Assembly (NCBI RefSeq): GCF_900177655.1
Contig: NZ_FXWK01000001.1
Coordinates: forward strand, 1,116,001 to 1,180,000
DNA: 64,000 nt
Source: Devosia lucknowensis
GTDB lineage: Bacteria > Pseudomonadota > Alphaproteobacteria > Rhizobiales > Devosiaceae
Reading direction: 5' to 3'
Both the position numbers and the translations under genes were made by a program. Within the stretch, counting starts at the first letter, position 1. The number at the start of each line of letters is the position of its first letter. The notes beneath the pieces are model-generated. The model saw only the letters and a list, made by a program, of their open reading frames with translations. It searched no databases and was not told where the DNA came from. Positions 53,434 through 63,175 of this stretch are shown here, one piece after another.

Positions 53434-54663
53434 TCACAATTCGTCCTCGAGGCTGTCGAAATAGGTCGAAATCCCGCGCGCGATTGCTTCGGCCGTCCGG
53501 TCCCGCCAGTCCGACTGCATCAGGTTGGCGATGTCGCTGGCATTGGAGAGAAATCCCAGCTCCACAAGGACCGATGGAACATCGGGTGCCTGCAGCACGA
53601 AGAAATCCGCTTGCCGTACCGGGAAGCGCCGCAACGCGACGCTCGGCTCGAGTTGGTGGACGATCGACTGTGCAGCCATGAAGGACTGCACCCGCATCTC
53701 CCGGCGCATCAGGTCGAGGAGAATGTCGACCACTTCCGGCGCCATGGTCTGTGGCATGGCGAAGCCGGCAATGACGTCGGTGGCGTTCTCATTGTCCGCC
53801 AGCACTTTGTCGAGCACATCCGTGGCGTTCTCGTCGCGCGTATAGATCGAAGCGCCGCGAATCTCGGGTTGCTGGAAGCTGTCGGCGTGGATCGAGATGA
53901 AAAGGTTGGCCTTGTTCACCCGGGCAAGCTCCACGCGCTCTTCGAGCCTGAGGTATGTGTCGTCCTGCCGGGTCAGCGCCACATCGAAACGGCCTGATTC
54001 CACCAGCAACTCCTGGAGGCGAAGCGAGAAGGCCAGGACAATGTCCTTTTCCTTAATGCCCTCCGGCGTCTCTGCGCCGCTGTCGATGCCACCGTGTCCG
54101 GGGTCGATCACCACCAGCGGTTTGCTGTCGATCGGCAATTCAGATCCACCTGCCGGGGTCGACACGGCCGCAACAGACGTTCCGGACCCCAGCCTGTCCT
54201 TTTCAACGTTGGCAGTAAATTCCTCGGCCGTTGCCGGAATGATGTCGACGACCAGTCGCGCCGGCTGGCCTTCGAAGGCGTCCAGAACATAAGCCTGCTG
54301 CACCTGCGCCGGGGCGGTCAGCGTCAGCGTTGTGCGCACGCGGTCTGCCGATGCCTGCTCGACTGCATAGGCCGAAACCAGTCCCTCCTCGGCGACCTCG
54401 CCCTGAGGCTCCGGCACCGAAAAGGTCCCTGCCCTCACATCGATCGCAAGTCGTTGCGGATCGTCGAGCGATACGAACGAGAAGGCCGTCCGCTCCGCCA
54501 GGTCGACGACCAATCGCGCCCGGTCGGCGCCGACGGTGACGCGGGCATCGATGACGTTCGGCAATGGCGGCAGCGGCGCAGCATCCTGCGCCTGAGCCGG
54601 CAAATGAAGCCCCACGATGGCCATCACGGCGCAGGCGAAGCGTATCAGAAACTGTGTGGTCAA
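53434..54663 (-). CDS. N-acetylmuramoyl-L-alanine amidase (AMIN plus Amidase_3)
   Basis: A periplasmic zinc amidase that cleaves the MurNAc-L-Ala bond during cell separation (AmiC-like). A signal peptide (RFACAVMAIVGLHLPAQAQ) is followed by an AMIN domain (about 30-150) that targets the protein to the septum. The catalytic Amidase_3 domain shows VVIDPGHGGIDSGAE with zinc His, FISIHADSFQ and VPSVLVELGFLSNASD with Glu. A TTG at 54663 with GGGAG upstream gives the expected signal peptide; the real start may differ by some codons. The following gene on this strand is mrcA. Confidence 0.9.
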   Translation of the reverse strand: MTTQFLIRFACAVMAIVGLHLPAQAQDAAPLPPLPNVIDARVTVGADRARLVVDLAERTAFSFVSLDDPQRLAIDVRAGTFSVPEPQGEVAEEGLVSAYAVEQASADRVRTTLTLTAPAQVQQAYVLDAFEGQPARLVVDIIPATAEEFTANVEKDRLGSGTSVAAVSTPAGGSELPIDSKPLVVIDPGHGGIDSGAETPEGIKEKDIVLAFSLRLQELLVESGRFDVALTRQDDTYLRLEERVELARVNKANLFISIHADSFQQPEIRGASIYTRDENATDVLDKVLADNENATDVIAGFAMPQTMAPEVVDILLDLMRREMRVQSFMAAQSIVHQLEPSVALRRFPVRQADFFVLQAPDVPSVLVELGFLSNASDIANLMQSDWRDRTAEAIARGISTYFDSLEDEL

Positions 54664-55224
54664 GAGGTCGACCGGCTCCCAAAAGTCTGGGCCATGAAAT
54701 GGCGCCAGCTTGCGGCGATTCCTTGGCAGATGTGGCCTTATGCGATGATTTGCGGCTGTGGCCAAGGAACGACGCGGCAAAACCCTTGCAGGAGCGTCTG
54801 TTTTGACTTTCTTGTTGCCATTCCGGCGCAACTTTTCTACACGCTAAGGATGCAGGTGCGTGTGTTTCGCGGCCGTTTTCGGGGTTTGACTTAGCCCCCT
54901 ATGGCTCGAAGCGGAAGTTGCGGTTTCAACGCTCTGCAGTGACGAATTTCGGTCCACTCGGACCGGACGGTGCCAGGCAACGCGCCTGACACCCAATAGG
55001 AAGAGGTCATATGGCCCGCTGGCGAACAGAGCGCGACGCGATCGAATATTCCGATTGCCGCTTTGCTTCGGCCTCAAAGCAGGCTTTGACCGACACATCT
55101 CTGGCGCAGAACGTGAGAGGTTCGCGCCGCCCAACATCAAACCTATTCGCCCCGCAATGCGCCACGACCAGGATGCCGGCCTTCCGGCGTCCCCTTGTCG
55201 GCGCGCGGGTGCGCGGAGTTCATT
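54664..55224. other. Divergent region amidase / rne with structured rne leader
   Basis: No confident gene. Around 54780-54850 the sequence turns A/T-richer, likely the promoter zone. At 54950-54965 and 54969-54993 lie two hairpins (CGGTCC-ACTC-GGACCG, then GGTGCCAGGC with GCCTGACACC). They precede AGGAAGAGG and an ATG at 55011 that opens a 94-codon frame running past the rne start at 55225 in another frame. The leader is probably the untranslated region by which RNase E controls its own mRNA. Confidence 0.45.
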
Positions 55225-57858
55225 ATGGCGACCAAGAGAATGCTGGTGGATGCCATCCACCCGGAAGAAACACGGATTGTCGTTACCTCGGGTAACCGTC
55301 TGGAGGAATTCGACTTTGAATCGGCGACCCGCCGCCAGTTGCGGGGCAACATATACCTCGCCAAGGTGACGCGCGTGGAGCCGTCGCTGCAGGCGGCCTT
55401 TGTGGAATATGGTGGCAATCGCCACGGTTTCCTCGCCTTTTCGGAAATCCACCCCGACTACTACCAGATCCCTGTTGCCGACCGCGAAGCCCTGCTGCGC
55501 GATGAAGAGCACGAGGACGATCATCACGACGACGCTGAGGACACCGTCTCCGTGCCCGAGGGCGTCGTCGAGACCGATGCCGAAGCCGATCCTCAGGAAC
55601 ACGGCGAGGACAGCCATATCGAGCAGGCTCCGGCCAACAGCGAGCCGGTCGAATCGATCGGCGGTGCAGATGCGCTCGAGGAAGTGCCGGAGCGTCGTCG
55701 CTCCAGCCAGCAGCGCCGTCACCAGTACAAGATTCAGGAAGTCATCAAGCGCCGCCAGGTGATGCTGGTTCAGGTCGTCAAGGAGGAGCGTGGCAACAAG
55801 GGCGCGGCCCTCACCACCTATCTGTCGCTTGCTGGGCGCTACTCGGTTCTGATGCCCAATACCGCCCGTGGCGGCGGCATCTCGCGCAAGATCACCAATG
55901 CGGCTGACCGCAAGCGCCTCAAGGAAATCACCGCCGATCTCGAAGTGCCGCAGGGCATGGGCGTGATCCTGCGCACCGCCGGTGCATCGCGCACCAAGGC
56001 CGAGGTTAAGCGCGACTTCGAATACCTTATGCGCTTGTGGGAGAGCGTGCGCACGCTGACGCTGGAAAGCTCCGCGCCATGCCTCGTTTATGAAGAAGGC
56101 TCGCTGATCAAGCGCACGATCCGCGATCTCTACAACAAGGACATCGACGAAGTTCTGGTCGCGGGCGACAACGCCTATCGCGAGGCCAAGGACTTCATGA
56201 AGATGATCATGCCGTCCCACGCCAAGAATGTGGTGCTCTACAAGGACGAGCAGCCGCTCTTTTCCAAGTACGGCGTCGAAGCCCAGCTCGATTCGATGTT
56301 CTCGCCAACGGTTACCCTGCCCTCGGGCGGCTACATCGTTATCAACCCGACCGAAGCGCTCGTCTCCATCGACGTGAACTCGGGCCGCTCCACCAAGGAG
56401 CACAATATCGAGGACACCGCGCTTCAGACCAATCTGGAAGCGGCCGAGGAAGTGGCCCGCCAGCTGCGTCTGCGCGACCTTGCAGGCCTGATCGTCATCG
56501 ACTTCATCGACATGATGGAGAACCGCTCCAACCGGGCCGTCGAGCGCAAGCTCAAGGATTGCCTCAAAGACGATCGCGCCCGCATCCAGGTGGGCCGCAT
56601 TTCGCACTTCGGGCTCATGGAAATGAGCCGCCAGCGCATCCGCTTCGGCGTGGTCGAAAGCTCGACGCACAAGTGCCCGATCTGTGATGGTACCGGTCTC
56701 GTCCGCTCCACCGAATCGCTGGCGCTCATGATCATGCGTCACATCGAAGACCACGTGCTGCGCAAGCAGGGTCAGTCGATCAACGTCCGCGTGCCGGTCG
56801 AAGTCGCGCTCTACATTCTCAACTTCAAGCGCGAAACGCTGACGCAGCTCGAGATCCGCAATAATCTGTCGATCACCATCACTGCTGACAGCAAACTGGC
56901 TGGCCACGACTTCCACATCGAAAAGGGTGAGACCCGCGTTTCGGCGTATGCCGATCAGCGCGCCGCCGCCCATGTCCGCGTCGACAGCGCTGTCATCGAA
57001 GATGTCGTCGAGGAAGAGGACGAGGTCGAAGAAGCCGAGGACGCCGAGGCTCGTTCGAGCGAACAGGGTGAAGGTGAAGGCAACGGCCGCCGTCGCCGCC
57101 GTCGCCGTCGTCGCGGTGGCCGCAATGGCGACCAGGTCAATCAGCAGGTCGCCGAGACCTCCGACGATACGGGCGTCGATGCCGAAAGTGATGGCGAAGA
57201 GACCGATGGCGGTGACGACAACGGCGTTCGTTCCGCAGACGACGCCGACGGCGAAAACCGCCGTCGCCGCCGTCGTGGCCGTCGTGGTGGCCGCCGGAAT
57301 AGGCGCGACCAGAACGGCGAAGCGGGCACCGAGACCGCCGAGGCCGCAGTGTCTGCACCGGCCGATGCTGTTGTCGACCATGTCGAGGTGAATGCTGAGC
57401 CAGCCGCCGAGCCCGTTCCGGCCGCCGAAGAAGCACCCGCCGAGAAACCCAAGCGCAGCCGCCGCAAGAAGGTGACCGAAACCGAGGAGTCGGCACCGGC
57501 TGAAACCACTCCGGTTGAAGCAGTCGCCGCGCCCGCTGAAGAGCCTGCCGCCGAGGAAAAGCCCAAGCGCAAGCCGCGCGCTCGTAAACCCAAGGCAGAA
57601 ACCGCCGAGGCGGCACAGGCGCCCGCAGTGACCGAGGTCGCACCCGTGGCCGAAACGCCGGCGGAAGAAGAGAAGAAGCCGGCCCGTGCTCGCCGGGTGA
57701 AGAAGGAACTGCCCCCCGAAGGCGTCGTGGTGACGTCCAGTGCAGAGGCTGAAACGGCCGTTGCCGGCGCCCCCGATGCGGACGAGACTGCCGGAGATGG
57801 TGAGCCGGAAAAGAAAAAGAAGGTCGGTTGGTGGCAGCGCCGCCTCGGCCTTGGCTAG
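55225..57858 (+). CDS. rne: Ribonuclease E
   Basis: An 877-residue endoribonuclease that starts mRNA decay and processes rRNA and tRNA. The S1 domain (NIYLAKVTRVEPSLQAAFVE) is split by an acidic insert at about 95-165, a feature of alphaproteobacterial RNase E. The catalytic Asp residues lie in VSIDVNSGRSTKEHN and VIDFIDMMENRSNR; the zinc-link is CPICDGTG. The C-terminal 300 residues are Glu/Ala/Lys/Arg-rich and disordered, with RRRRRRRRG-type arginine clusters that bind RNA and degradosome partners. GGAG lies seven bases before the ATG. Confidence 0.97.
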   Translation: MATKRMLVDAIHPEETRIVVTSGNRLEEFDFESATRRQLRGNIYLAKVTRVEPSLQAAFVEYGGNRHGFLAFSEIHPDYYQIPVADREALLRDEEHEDDHHDDAEDTVSVPEGVVETDAEADPQEHGEDSHIEQAPANSEPVESIGGADALEEVPERRRSSQQRRHQYKIQEVIKRRQVMLVQVVKEERGNKGAALTTYLSLAGRYSVLMPNTARGGGISRKITNAADRKRLKEITADLEVPQGMGVILRTAGASRTKAEVKRDFEYLMRLWESVRTLTLESSAPCLVYEEGSLIKRTIRDLYNKDIDEVLVAGDNAYREAKDFMKMIMPSHAKNVVLYKDEQPLFSKYGVEAQLDSMFSPTVTLPSGGYIVINPTEALVSIDVNSGRSTKEHNIEDTALQTNLEAAEEVARQLRLRDLAGLIVIDFIDMMENRSNRAVERKLKDCLKDDRARIQVGRISHFGLMEMSRQRIRFGVVESSTHKCPICDGTGLVRSTESLALMIMRHIEDHVLRKQGQSINVRVPVEVALYILNFKRETLTQLEIRNNLSITITADSKLAGHDFHIEKGETRVSAYADQRAAAHVRVDSAVIEDVVEEEDEVEEAEDAEARSSEQGEGEGNGRRRRRRRRRGGRNGDQVNQQVAETSDDTGVDAESDGEETDGGDDNGVRSADDADGENRRRRRRGRRGGRRNRRDQNGEAGTETAEAAVSAPADAVVDHVEVNAEPAAEPVPAAEEAPAEKPKRSRRKKVTETEESAPAETTPVEAVAAPAEEPAAEEKPKRKPRARKPKAETAEAAQAPAVTEVAPVAETPAEEEKKPARARRVKKELPPEGVVVTSSAEAETAVAGAPDADETAGDGEPEKKKKVGWWQRRLGLG

Positions 57859-57865
57859 AAGCATC

Positions 57866-57893
57866 AAGGGCGGCCTACGGGCCGCCCTTTTTT
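57866..57893 (+). terminator. Intrinsic terminator of rne
   Basis: GGGCGGCC (57868-57875) pairs with GGCCGCCC (57880-57887) around a TACG tetraloop, followed by six T. Confidence 0.92.
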
Positions 57894-57916
57894 GGCTACC
57901 GCAGCTCCGCAGTGCC

Positions 57917-57939
57917 GCCCTCGGGCCTGACCCGAGGGC
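57917..57939. repeat. Dispersed palindrome CCCTCGGG type, copy 2
   Basis: GCCCTCGGG (57917-57925) and CCCGAGGGC (57931-57939) flank CCTGA. The same nine-base arms occur at 25643-25666. Confidence 0.55.
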
Positions 57940-58032
57940 CACTCTCAGCCCAAACGAGAGCCGTTGCGAACGTCGAACGCGGCTCTGGCGTCAAGTCCGA
58001 GGGCGATTTGAGATAGTCGTGCGGTTGCGGCC

Positions 58033-58539
58033 TTAGCGTCCCGGAAAATACCGAAACACCACATCGCCCGGGTCCTGGGGCGTTGCGCGATCGTCCCGCA
58101 TACCGCCCAGCCGGGCTGAAACCGCCATGGACTTGGCATTTTCCGGATCGAAATAACTCACCAGCGTATCCAGTTTCAGCGTTCCGAACGCCCAATCCTT
58201 CAACGCTCCACCGGCCTCGGTTGCATAACCTCTGCCCTCGAACCCGTCATAGAGCATCCAGCCCAGCTCCTTTTCAGGAAACATCGGCCCGTGGTTGATG
58301 CCCACCTGCCCTATGCAATGACCGGTTTCCCTTGCCTCGATCATAAGTGCGCCGTGGCCGTAGAGCGTCCACATGGCAACATCGCTCGAAAACATGCCCC
58401 AGGCCGCCCAGCGCACATGCGGACCACCCATCATCCGAGACCGGTCCGAGGCCATGAATTGGGCATAGGCCGGATAGTCCGCCATGCTCGGAGCCCGCAA
58501 TACCAGCCGTTCGGTGGTGAGCGTCGGGATGGCGATCAT
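58033..58539 (-). CDS. RimJ-like GNAT acetyltransferase
   Basis: A 168-residue acetyltransferase of the Acetyltransf_3 type: TERLVLRAPSMADYPAYAQF, then LGWMLYDGFEGRGYATEAGG with the CoA-binding loop and LVSYFDPENAKSMAVSARLG. Target unknown. The ATG follows the aminotransferase stop with no gap, so the two genes are one unit. Confidence 0.88.
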   Translation of the reverse strand: MIAIPTLTTERLVLRAPSMADYPAYAQFMASDRSRMMGGPHVRWAAWGMFSSDVAMWTLYGHGALMIEARETGHCIGQVGINHGPMFPEKELGWMLYDGFEGRGYATEAGGALKDWAFGTLKLDTLVSYFDPENAKSMAVSARLGGMRDDRATPQDPGDVVFRYFPGR

Positions 58540-59691
58540 CTAGCCACCGTCCTTCAGGAAACTGCGCATCCGCTCGAGCGCCTCTTCGATTGACCGCTGC
58601 GTGCCTGCATAGCTGAACCGCACAAAGCTATTGCCATCGGTCCGGTCGAAATCGACACCCGGCGTTGCTGCCACACCTGCGCGGTCCAGCATGCTCAGGC
58701 AGAAGTCCATGGAATCGTTCGAAAACCGTCCAATTCCAGCGTAGGCATAGAACGCTCCGTTGCCGTCGGCAGACATATCGAAGCCCAGCTGCCGCAGACC
58801 CTGCCCCAAAATTCGCCGGTTGCGCGCATATCCAGCCTTCTGTTCCTCCGCATAGTGGCGCTCGCCGAGGGCCACGGTGGCCGCGATCTGGCTCAGTGTG
58901 GGCGCAGAAATGAAAAGGTTCTGCTGCAGAATCTCGGCTCGCCTGATGAGGGTTTCGGGCAGCACCATCCAGCCAATCCGCCATCCAGTCATGCAATAAT
59001 ACTTCGAGAAGCTGTTGATCACGATCGCGTCGCGCGTCAACTCGAGTGCACTGACCGACGGAGCAGAATAGTCGAGCCCGTGGTAGATTTCGTCAGAAAT
59101 GAAGGTCACGCCCAAGCGCTGACACGTCGAAATGATGTCGTTCAGCTGGTCCCGGCTTACCGCAGCGCCGGTGGGGTTGGCTGGGCTGGCGAACAACAGT
59201 CCGTCGAACGGCTGGCGTGCATGTGCGGCCGCGATCTGCGCACCGGTCAGCACCCAGTTATCCGCAGCCGTCACCGGAATTTCCGCAATCCCGAAGCCCA
59301 GGCCGAGCAGCGTGTTCACATAGGCAGGATAGCCCGGCCGGGTAATGGCGATGCGGGCACCGGGCTTGAAGGCCGCATGAAAGGCGAGGATGAAGCCTGC
59401 GGAAGAACCCATGGTCGCAAGGACCAGATCAGGATCGACGGAAACGCCATGCTGGTCATCGTAGTACCTTGCAAGCCCCTCTCTGAGTTCGGTAAGCCCC
59501 TTGGCATTGGTGTAGCCCTGCGGTTGCGGCAGCGCCTTCGCAACCGCTTCGATCACGCGGGGTGCCGGAGGGGCCCCAGGCTCGCCGATTTCCAGGTGGC
59601 AGACCGTACGCCCTTGGGACTCCAGTGCTTTGGCGCGCTTGAGGATGTCCATGGCGAAAAAGGGCATCAGGCCGTCGGCAGAGATGGTCAT
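58540..59691 (-). CDS. Class I/II PLP-dependent aminotransferase
   Basis: A 383-residue fold-type I aminotransferase. The PLP site is visible as SFSKYYCMTGWRIGW with the Schiff-base Lys, ASPANPTGAAVSRDQL and SDEIYHGLDY. The substrate cannot be told from sequence; aspartate/aromatic-type enzymes are the nearest group. CGGAG lies six bases before the ATG. It is the first gene of the pair with the GNAT. Confidence 0.9.
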   Translation of the reverse strand: MTISADGLMPFFAMDILKRAKALESQGRTVCHLEIGEPGAPPAPRVIEAVAKALPQPQGYTNAKGLTELREGLARYYDDQHGVSVDPDLVLATMGSSAGFILAFHAAFKPGARIAITRPGYPAYVNTLLGLGFGIAEIPVTAADNWVLTGAQIAAAHARQPFDGLLFASPANPTGAAVSRDQLNDIISTCQRLGVTFISDEIYHGLDYSAPSVSALELTRDAIVINSFSKYYCMTGWRIGWMVLPETLIRRAEILQQNLFISAPTLSQIAATVALGERHYAEEQKAGYARNRRILGQGLRQLGFDMSADGNGAFYAYAGIGRFSNDSMDFCLSMLDRAGVAATPGVDFDRTDGNSFVRFSYAGTQRSIEEALERMRSFLKDGG

Positions 59692-59842
59692 GCAAACTCC
59701 GGTGTTGTCTGGCGGCCTAGCGCGAAGCGGATCAATTCTCAACAACAATTGAACCAATCGCTTTTCGGCTCAACCGAGAGCAGGTGCGCCAGGTGCAGGA
59801 CGTCTGCTAGACATGGCGCCAGAGACTCGACTGGAGCCGACC

Positions 59843-60715
59843 ATGAACCGCCTTTCCATCGTACTGGCCGCCGTAGCGGGTATCCTTGCCGGTGCACTGG
59901 GTTATTCGCTTGTCACGCAACCCAAACCGGAAACCGATGCTGTCGCCGTCCGCGCCATTGTCGAGCAAGTCCTGGACGAACACGCCGTGATGGCGGCCGC
60001 GGCTGTCCCGCCTGTCGAAGAAGCACCGGAAACGGCCGCCATCGACCCCGCGATCCTCAACCCCATGATCGAGCAATACCTCATGAGCGACCCGAAGGTC
60101 CTTCAGCGCGTGTCGGCCGCCCTCGAGACGGCACTACGGAGCGAGGAAGAGGAACGCACCCGCACGGCCATGGCCTCGTTCCATGATCGCATCTTCAATG
60201 CGCCCGACCAGATCGTTCTCGGCAATCCCGACGGCGACGTGACCCTTGTGGAATTCTTCGACTACAACTGCGGCTATTGTCGCGCGGCCCTGCCCGATAT
60301 GGCCGCACTCCTCGAAGAGGACCCTAACCTCAAGGTCGTGCTGAAAGAATTCCCGATCCTGTCGAACGAATCCATCGATGCGGCGCGTGTAGGCGTCCTG
60401 GTGGGCCAGGCCGATGCGGACTATTGGGACTTCCACTCGGCGCTGTTCACCAGCCGTGGGAAGGTCGACAAGGCGGTCGCCCTGTCGGCCGCCGAGACCC
60501 TGGGTTTGTCATCTGCCGATCTCGAAGCCAGGATGAATGCCCCCGACGTGGCCGAAACCATTCAGTCCTCTTATGAAATCGCCCAGGCACTGGGGATTAC
60601 CGGGACCCCGACCTACATCATCGGTAACGAAATCATTCCCGGTGCGATCGGTGCCGACGAGTTGCGGAGCCGGATTGCCAATATGCGAGAATGCGGCAAG
60701 AGCCAGTGCAGCTGA
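59843..60715 (+). CDS. DsbA-family thiol:disulfide oxidoreductase
   Basis: A 290-residue membrane-anchored periplasmic thioredoxin-fold protein (Com1/ScsC-like). An N-terminal helix (LSIVLAAVAGILAGALGY) and an Ala/Glu-rich linker precede the domain. The active site is CGYC in FFDYNCGYCRAA and the cis-Pro is in GITGTPTYIIG. Two further cysteines lie at the C-terminus (ECGKSQCS). TGGAG precedes the ATG. aroQ follows on the same strand. Confidence 0.92.
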   Translation: MNRLSIVLAAVAGILAGALGYSLVTQPKPETDAVAVRAIVEQVLDEHAVMAAAAVPPVEEAPETAAIDPAILNPMIEQYLMSDPKVLQRVSAALETALRSEEEERTRTAMASFHDRIFNAPDQIVLGNPDGDVTLVEFFDYNCGYCRAALPDMAALLEEDPNLKVVLKEFPILSNESIDAARVGVLVGQADADYWDFHSALFTSRGKVDKAVALSAAETLGLSSADLEARMNAPDVAETIQSSYEIAQALGITGTPTYIIGNEIIPGAIGADELRSRIANMRECGKSQCS

Positions 60716-60809
60716 CGCGCCGGCATTGTTCTGCCTTGTTTGCTTTTTAGTGCATTTCGTGTAACCGCCCTTGCGCCGGTCAAAAGGGCCGGTGCACAAG
60801 GCATGGATC

Positions 60810-61247
60810 ATGACCAAACGCGTTCTCGTCCTCAACGGCCCGAACCTAAACCTGCTCGGCACGCGCGAGCCGGGAACCTATGGCTCGGAAACGCTCAAGG
60901 ATGTGGAAAATCTCTGCAAGACGGCAGCGGGCGAATTGGGGCTTGGCCTCGATTTCCGTCAGTCCAATCATGAGGGCGAACTGGTCACCTGGATCCAGGA
61001 TGCGCGCAAGACTGCCGACGGCATCCTGATCAACCCCGCCGCCTATTCCCATACTTCGGTGGCCATCCACGACGCGCTCCGCGCCGTCAATCTGCCGGTG
61101 GCCGAAGTTCATCTCACCAATATCCACCAGCGTGAAGCGTTCCGGCATCATTCCTATGTGTCCTCTGTCGCCTTCGGCGTCATTTGCGGCTTTGGTTCGC
61201 TTGGATATAGACTGGCCCTCGTGGCCTTGGCCGAAAAACTCAAATAA
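60810..61247 (+). CDS. aroQ: 3-dehydroquinate dehydratase, type II
   Basis: A 145-residue shikimate-pathway enzyme. The substrate loop reads [20 protein letters not shown] with Arg and Tyr, then [31 protein letters not shown] and [17 protein letters not shown]. This is the type II dodecamer. It lies 33 bases before accB, a linkage common in alphaproteobacteria. Confidence 0.97.
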   Translation: MTKRVLVLNGPNLNLLGTREPGTYGSETLKDVENLCKTAAGELGLGLDFRQSNHEGELVTWIQDARKTADGILINPAAYSHTSVAIHDALRAVNLPVAEVHLTNIHQREAFRHHSYVSSVAFGVICGFGSLGYRLALVALAEKLK

Positions 61248-61280
61248 CGCTTCGACGCGAGAAGCCGGGAGACCGACAGA

Positions 61281-61781
61281 ATGACCAAGTCATCAGTGGA
61301 TCAGGACCTGATCCGCGCCATTGCCGAACTGCTCAACAAGGAAAACCTTGCCGAGATCGAAATCGAGCAGGACGATCTGCGAGTACGGGTGACGCGCTCA
61401 TACCCTACCGAAGCCCCGGTCTACGCGCCGCAGCCCATGCAGTATATGGCGCCGCCCGCAGCGCCCCATGCCCCGGCAACGCCGAGCACGCCAGCTGGTT
61501 CGGCGCCAGCCGCCGCAGCATCCAAGTCTGAAGACCTGGCCTCCAATCCTGGCACCCTCACCTCGCCCATGGTCGGCACCGCCTACCGCTCGCCCGAACC
61601 TGGCAAACCTGCTTTCGCCGAGGTCGGCACCAAGGTCTCGGAAGGTCAGACCGTCTTGATCATCGAGGCGATGAAGACCATGAACCAGATCCCCGCGCAC
61701 CGTTCCGGCACCGTCACGCGTATCCTCGTGGACGATGCTCAGCCGGTTGAATATGGCGAGCCGCTCGTCGTCATCGAGTAA
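61281..61781 (+). CDS. accB: Biotin carboxyl carrier protein of acetyl-CoA carboxylase
   Basis: A 166-residue BCCP. The N-terminus is [20 protein letters not shown]; a Pro/Ala-rich linker leads to the biotinyl domain with [17 protein letters not shown], where the Lys of EAMKTM is biotinylated. It is the first acetyl-CoA carboxylase gene of the accBC pair. GGGAGA lies upstream of the ATG. Confidence 0.97.
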   Translation: MTKSSVDQDLIRAIAELLNKENLAEIEIEQDDLRVRVTRSYPTEAPVYAPQPMQYMAPPAAPHAPATPSTPAGSAPAAAASKSEDLASNPGTLTSPMVGTAYRSPEPGKPAFAEVGTKVSEGQTVLIIEAMKTMNQIPAHRSGTVTRILVDDAQPVEYGEPLVVIE

Positions 61782-61791
61782 GGGAGCGACC

Positions 61792-63138
61792 ATGTTCCAG
61801 AAGGTTCTTATCGCCAACCGAGGCGAGATCGCCCTGCGCATCCTGCGCGCCTGCAAGGAAATGGGCATCCAGACCGTTGCGGTGCACTCGACCGCCGACG
61901 CCAATGCCATGCATGTGCGCCTGGCCGACGAGAGCGTCTGCATCGGCCCAAACTCGGCACGCGACAGCTATCTCAACATCCCCTCGATCCTGGCTGCCTG
62001 TGAGATCACCGGCGCGGACGCGGTGCATCCCGGCTACGGTTTCCTGTCCGAGAATGCGCGCTTCGCCAAGATCCTTGAGGAGCACAAGGTTACCTTCATC
62101 GGGCCTTCGGCTCACCATATCGAGATCATGGGTGACAAGATCACCGCCAAGAAGACGGCGGTCGAGCTCGGCATTCCCGTGGTTCCGGGATCGGCGGGCG
62201 CCGTCGAGACCGAGGAGGACGCCAAGCGTACCGCCAAGGAAATCGGCTACCCAGTGCTGATCAAGGCCACGGCCGGCGGCGGTGGCAAAGGCATGAAGGT
62301 CGCCCGCAGCGAAGCGGATGTCGTTGTCGCCTGGTCGACGGCCCGTTCCGAGGCAAAGGCCAATTTCGGCAACGAAGCCGTCTACATGGAAAAATACCTC
62401 GGCAAGCCGCGCCACATCGAAGTGCAGCTGCTTGGCGATGGCCAGGGCAATGCTGTCCACCTCGGCGTGCGTGACTGTTCGCTGCAGCGTCGCCATCAGA
62501 AGGTTTGGGAAGAGGCCGGCGGCCCCACCATCACCGCCGAAGAACGCGACCACATCGGTGAAATTTGCGCTGCCGCCATGCGCAAGCTCAAATACTCTGG
62601 CGCCGGCACCATCGAGTTCCTCTATGAGAACGGCGAATTCTACTTCATCGAGATGAACACCCGCGTGCAGGTGGAGCATCCGGTCACCGAGCGCATCACG
62701 GGCATAGATATCGTCTACGAGCAGATCCGCGTGGCATCTGGCGAAAAACTCTCGATGACGCAGGATCAGGTGCAGTTCTTCGGCCATGCGATCGAAGTGC
62801 GAATCAACGCCGAAGATCCGCAGACATTCGCGCCCTCGCCCGGCACGATCACCTTCTACCATCCGGCCGGTGGCGTCGGTATCCGCGTCGATTCGGCAGT
62901 CTATCAGGGCTACAAGATCCCGCCCTACTACGACTCGTTGATTGGCAAACTGATCGTCTACGGGCGCACTCGCGAGGAATGCCTCAAGCGCCTGAGCCGC
63001 GCCGTGGACGAATTTGTCATCGATGGGGTCAAGACCACCCTGCCGCTCTTCCAGCGCCTTCTCAAGCAGCCGGACATCCTCACAGGCAATTACGACATCC
63101 ACTGGCTCGAAAATTTCCTGGCCAACAACAAGGCCTGA
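61792..63138 (+). CDS. accC: Biotin carboxylase subunit of acetyl-CoA carboxylase
   Basis: A 448-residue ATP-grasp enzyme that carboxylates BCCP-biotin. Marks: KVLIANRGEIALRILRACKE, KATAGGGGKGMKVAR, EKYLGKPRHIEVQLLGDGQG, EAGGPTITAEERDHIG, and EMNTRVQVEHPVTERITGID. It starts ten bases after accB. A hairpin with a T-rich tail follows the stop. Confidence 0.98.
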   Translation: MFQKVLIANRGEIALRILRACKEMGIQTVAVHSTADANAMHVRLADESVCIGPNSARDSYLNIPSILAACEITGADAVHPGYGFLSENARFAKILEEHKVTFIGPSAHHIEIMGDKITAKKTAVELGIPVVPGSAGAVETEEDAKRTAKEIGYPVLIKATAGGGGKGMKVARSEADVVVAWSTARSEAKANFGNEAVYMEKYLGKPRHIEVQLLGDGQGNAVHLGVRDCSLQRRHQKVWEEAGGPTITAEERDHIGEICAAAMRKLKYSGAGTIEFLYENGEFYFIEMNTRVQVEHPVTERITGIDIVYEQIRVASGEKLSMTQDQVQFFGHAIEVRINAEDPQTFAPSPGTITFYHPAGGVGIRVDSAVYQGYKIPPYYDSLIGKLIVYGRTREECLKRLSRAVDEFVIDGVKTTLPLFQRLLKQPDILTGNYDIHWLENFLANNKA

Positions 63139-63143
63139 GCTTG

Positions 63144-63170
63144 AGGGGCGCGACAGCGCCCCTTATCTTT
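63144..63170 (+). terminator. Candidate terminator after accC
   Basis: AGGGGCGC (63144-63151) pairs with GCGCCCCT (63156-63163) around GACA, then TATCTTT. It lies directly before the aat start, so it may also limit readthrough. Confidence 0.5.
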
Positions 63171-63175
63171 CCCGC

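Noticed and set aside
54844..57942. A 1032-codon open frame antisense to rne.
   Set aside because: It runs through rne on the other strand, has a biased Gly/Leu/Arg composition that mirrors rne codons, and matches no family. High GC leads to long antisense frames.
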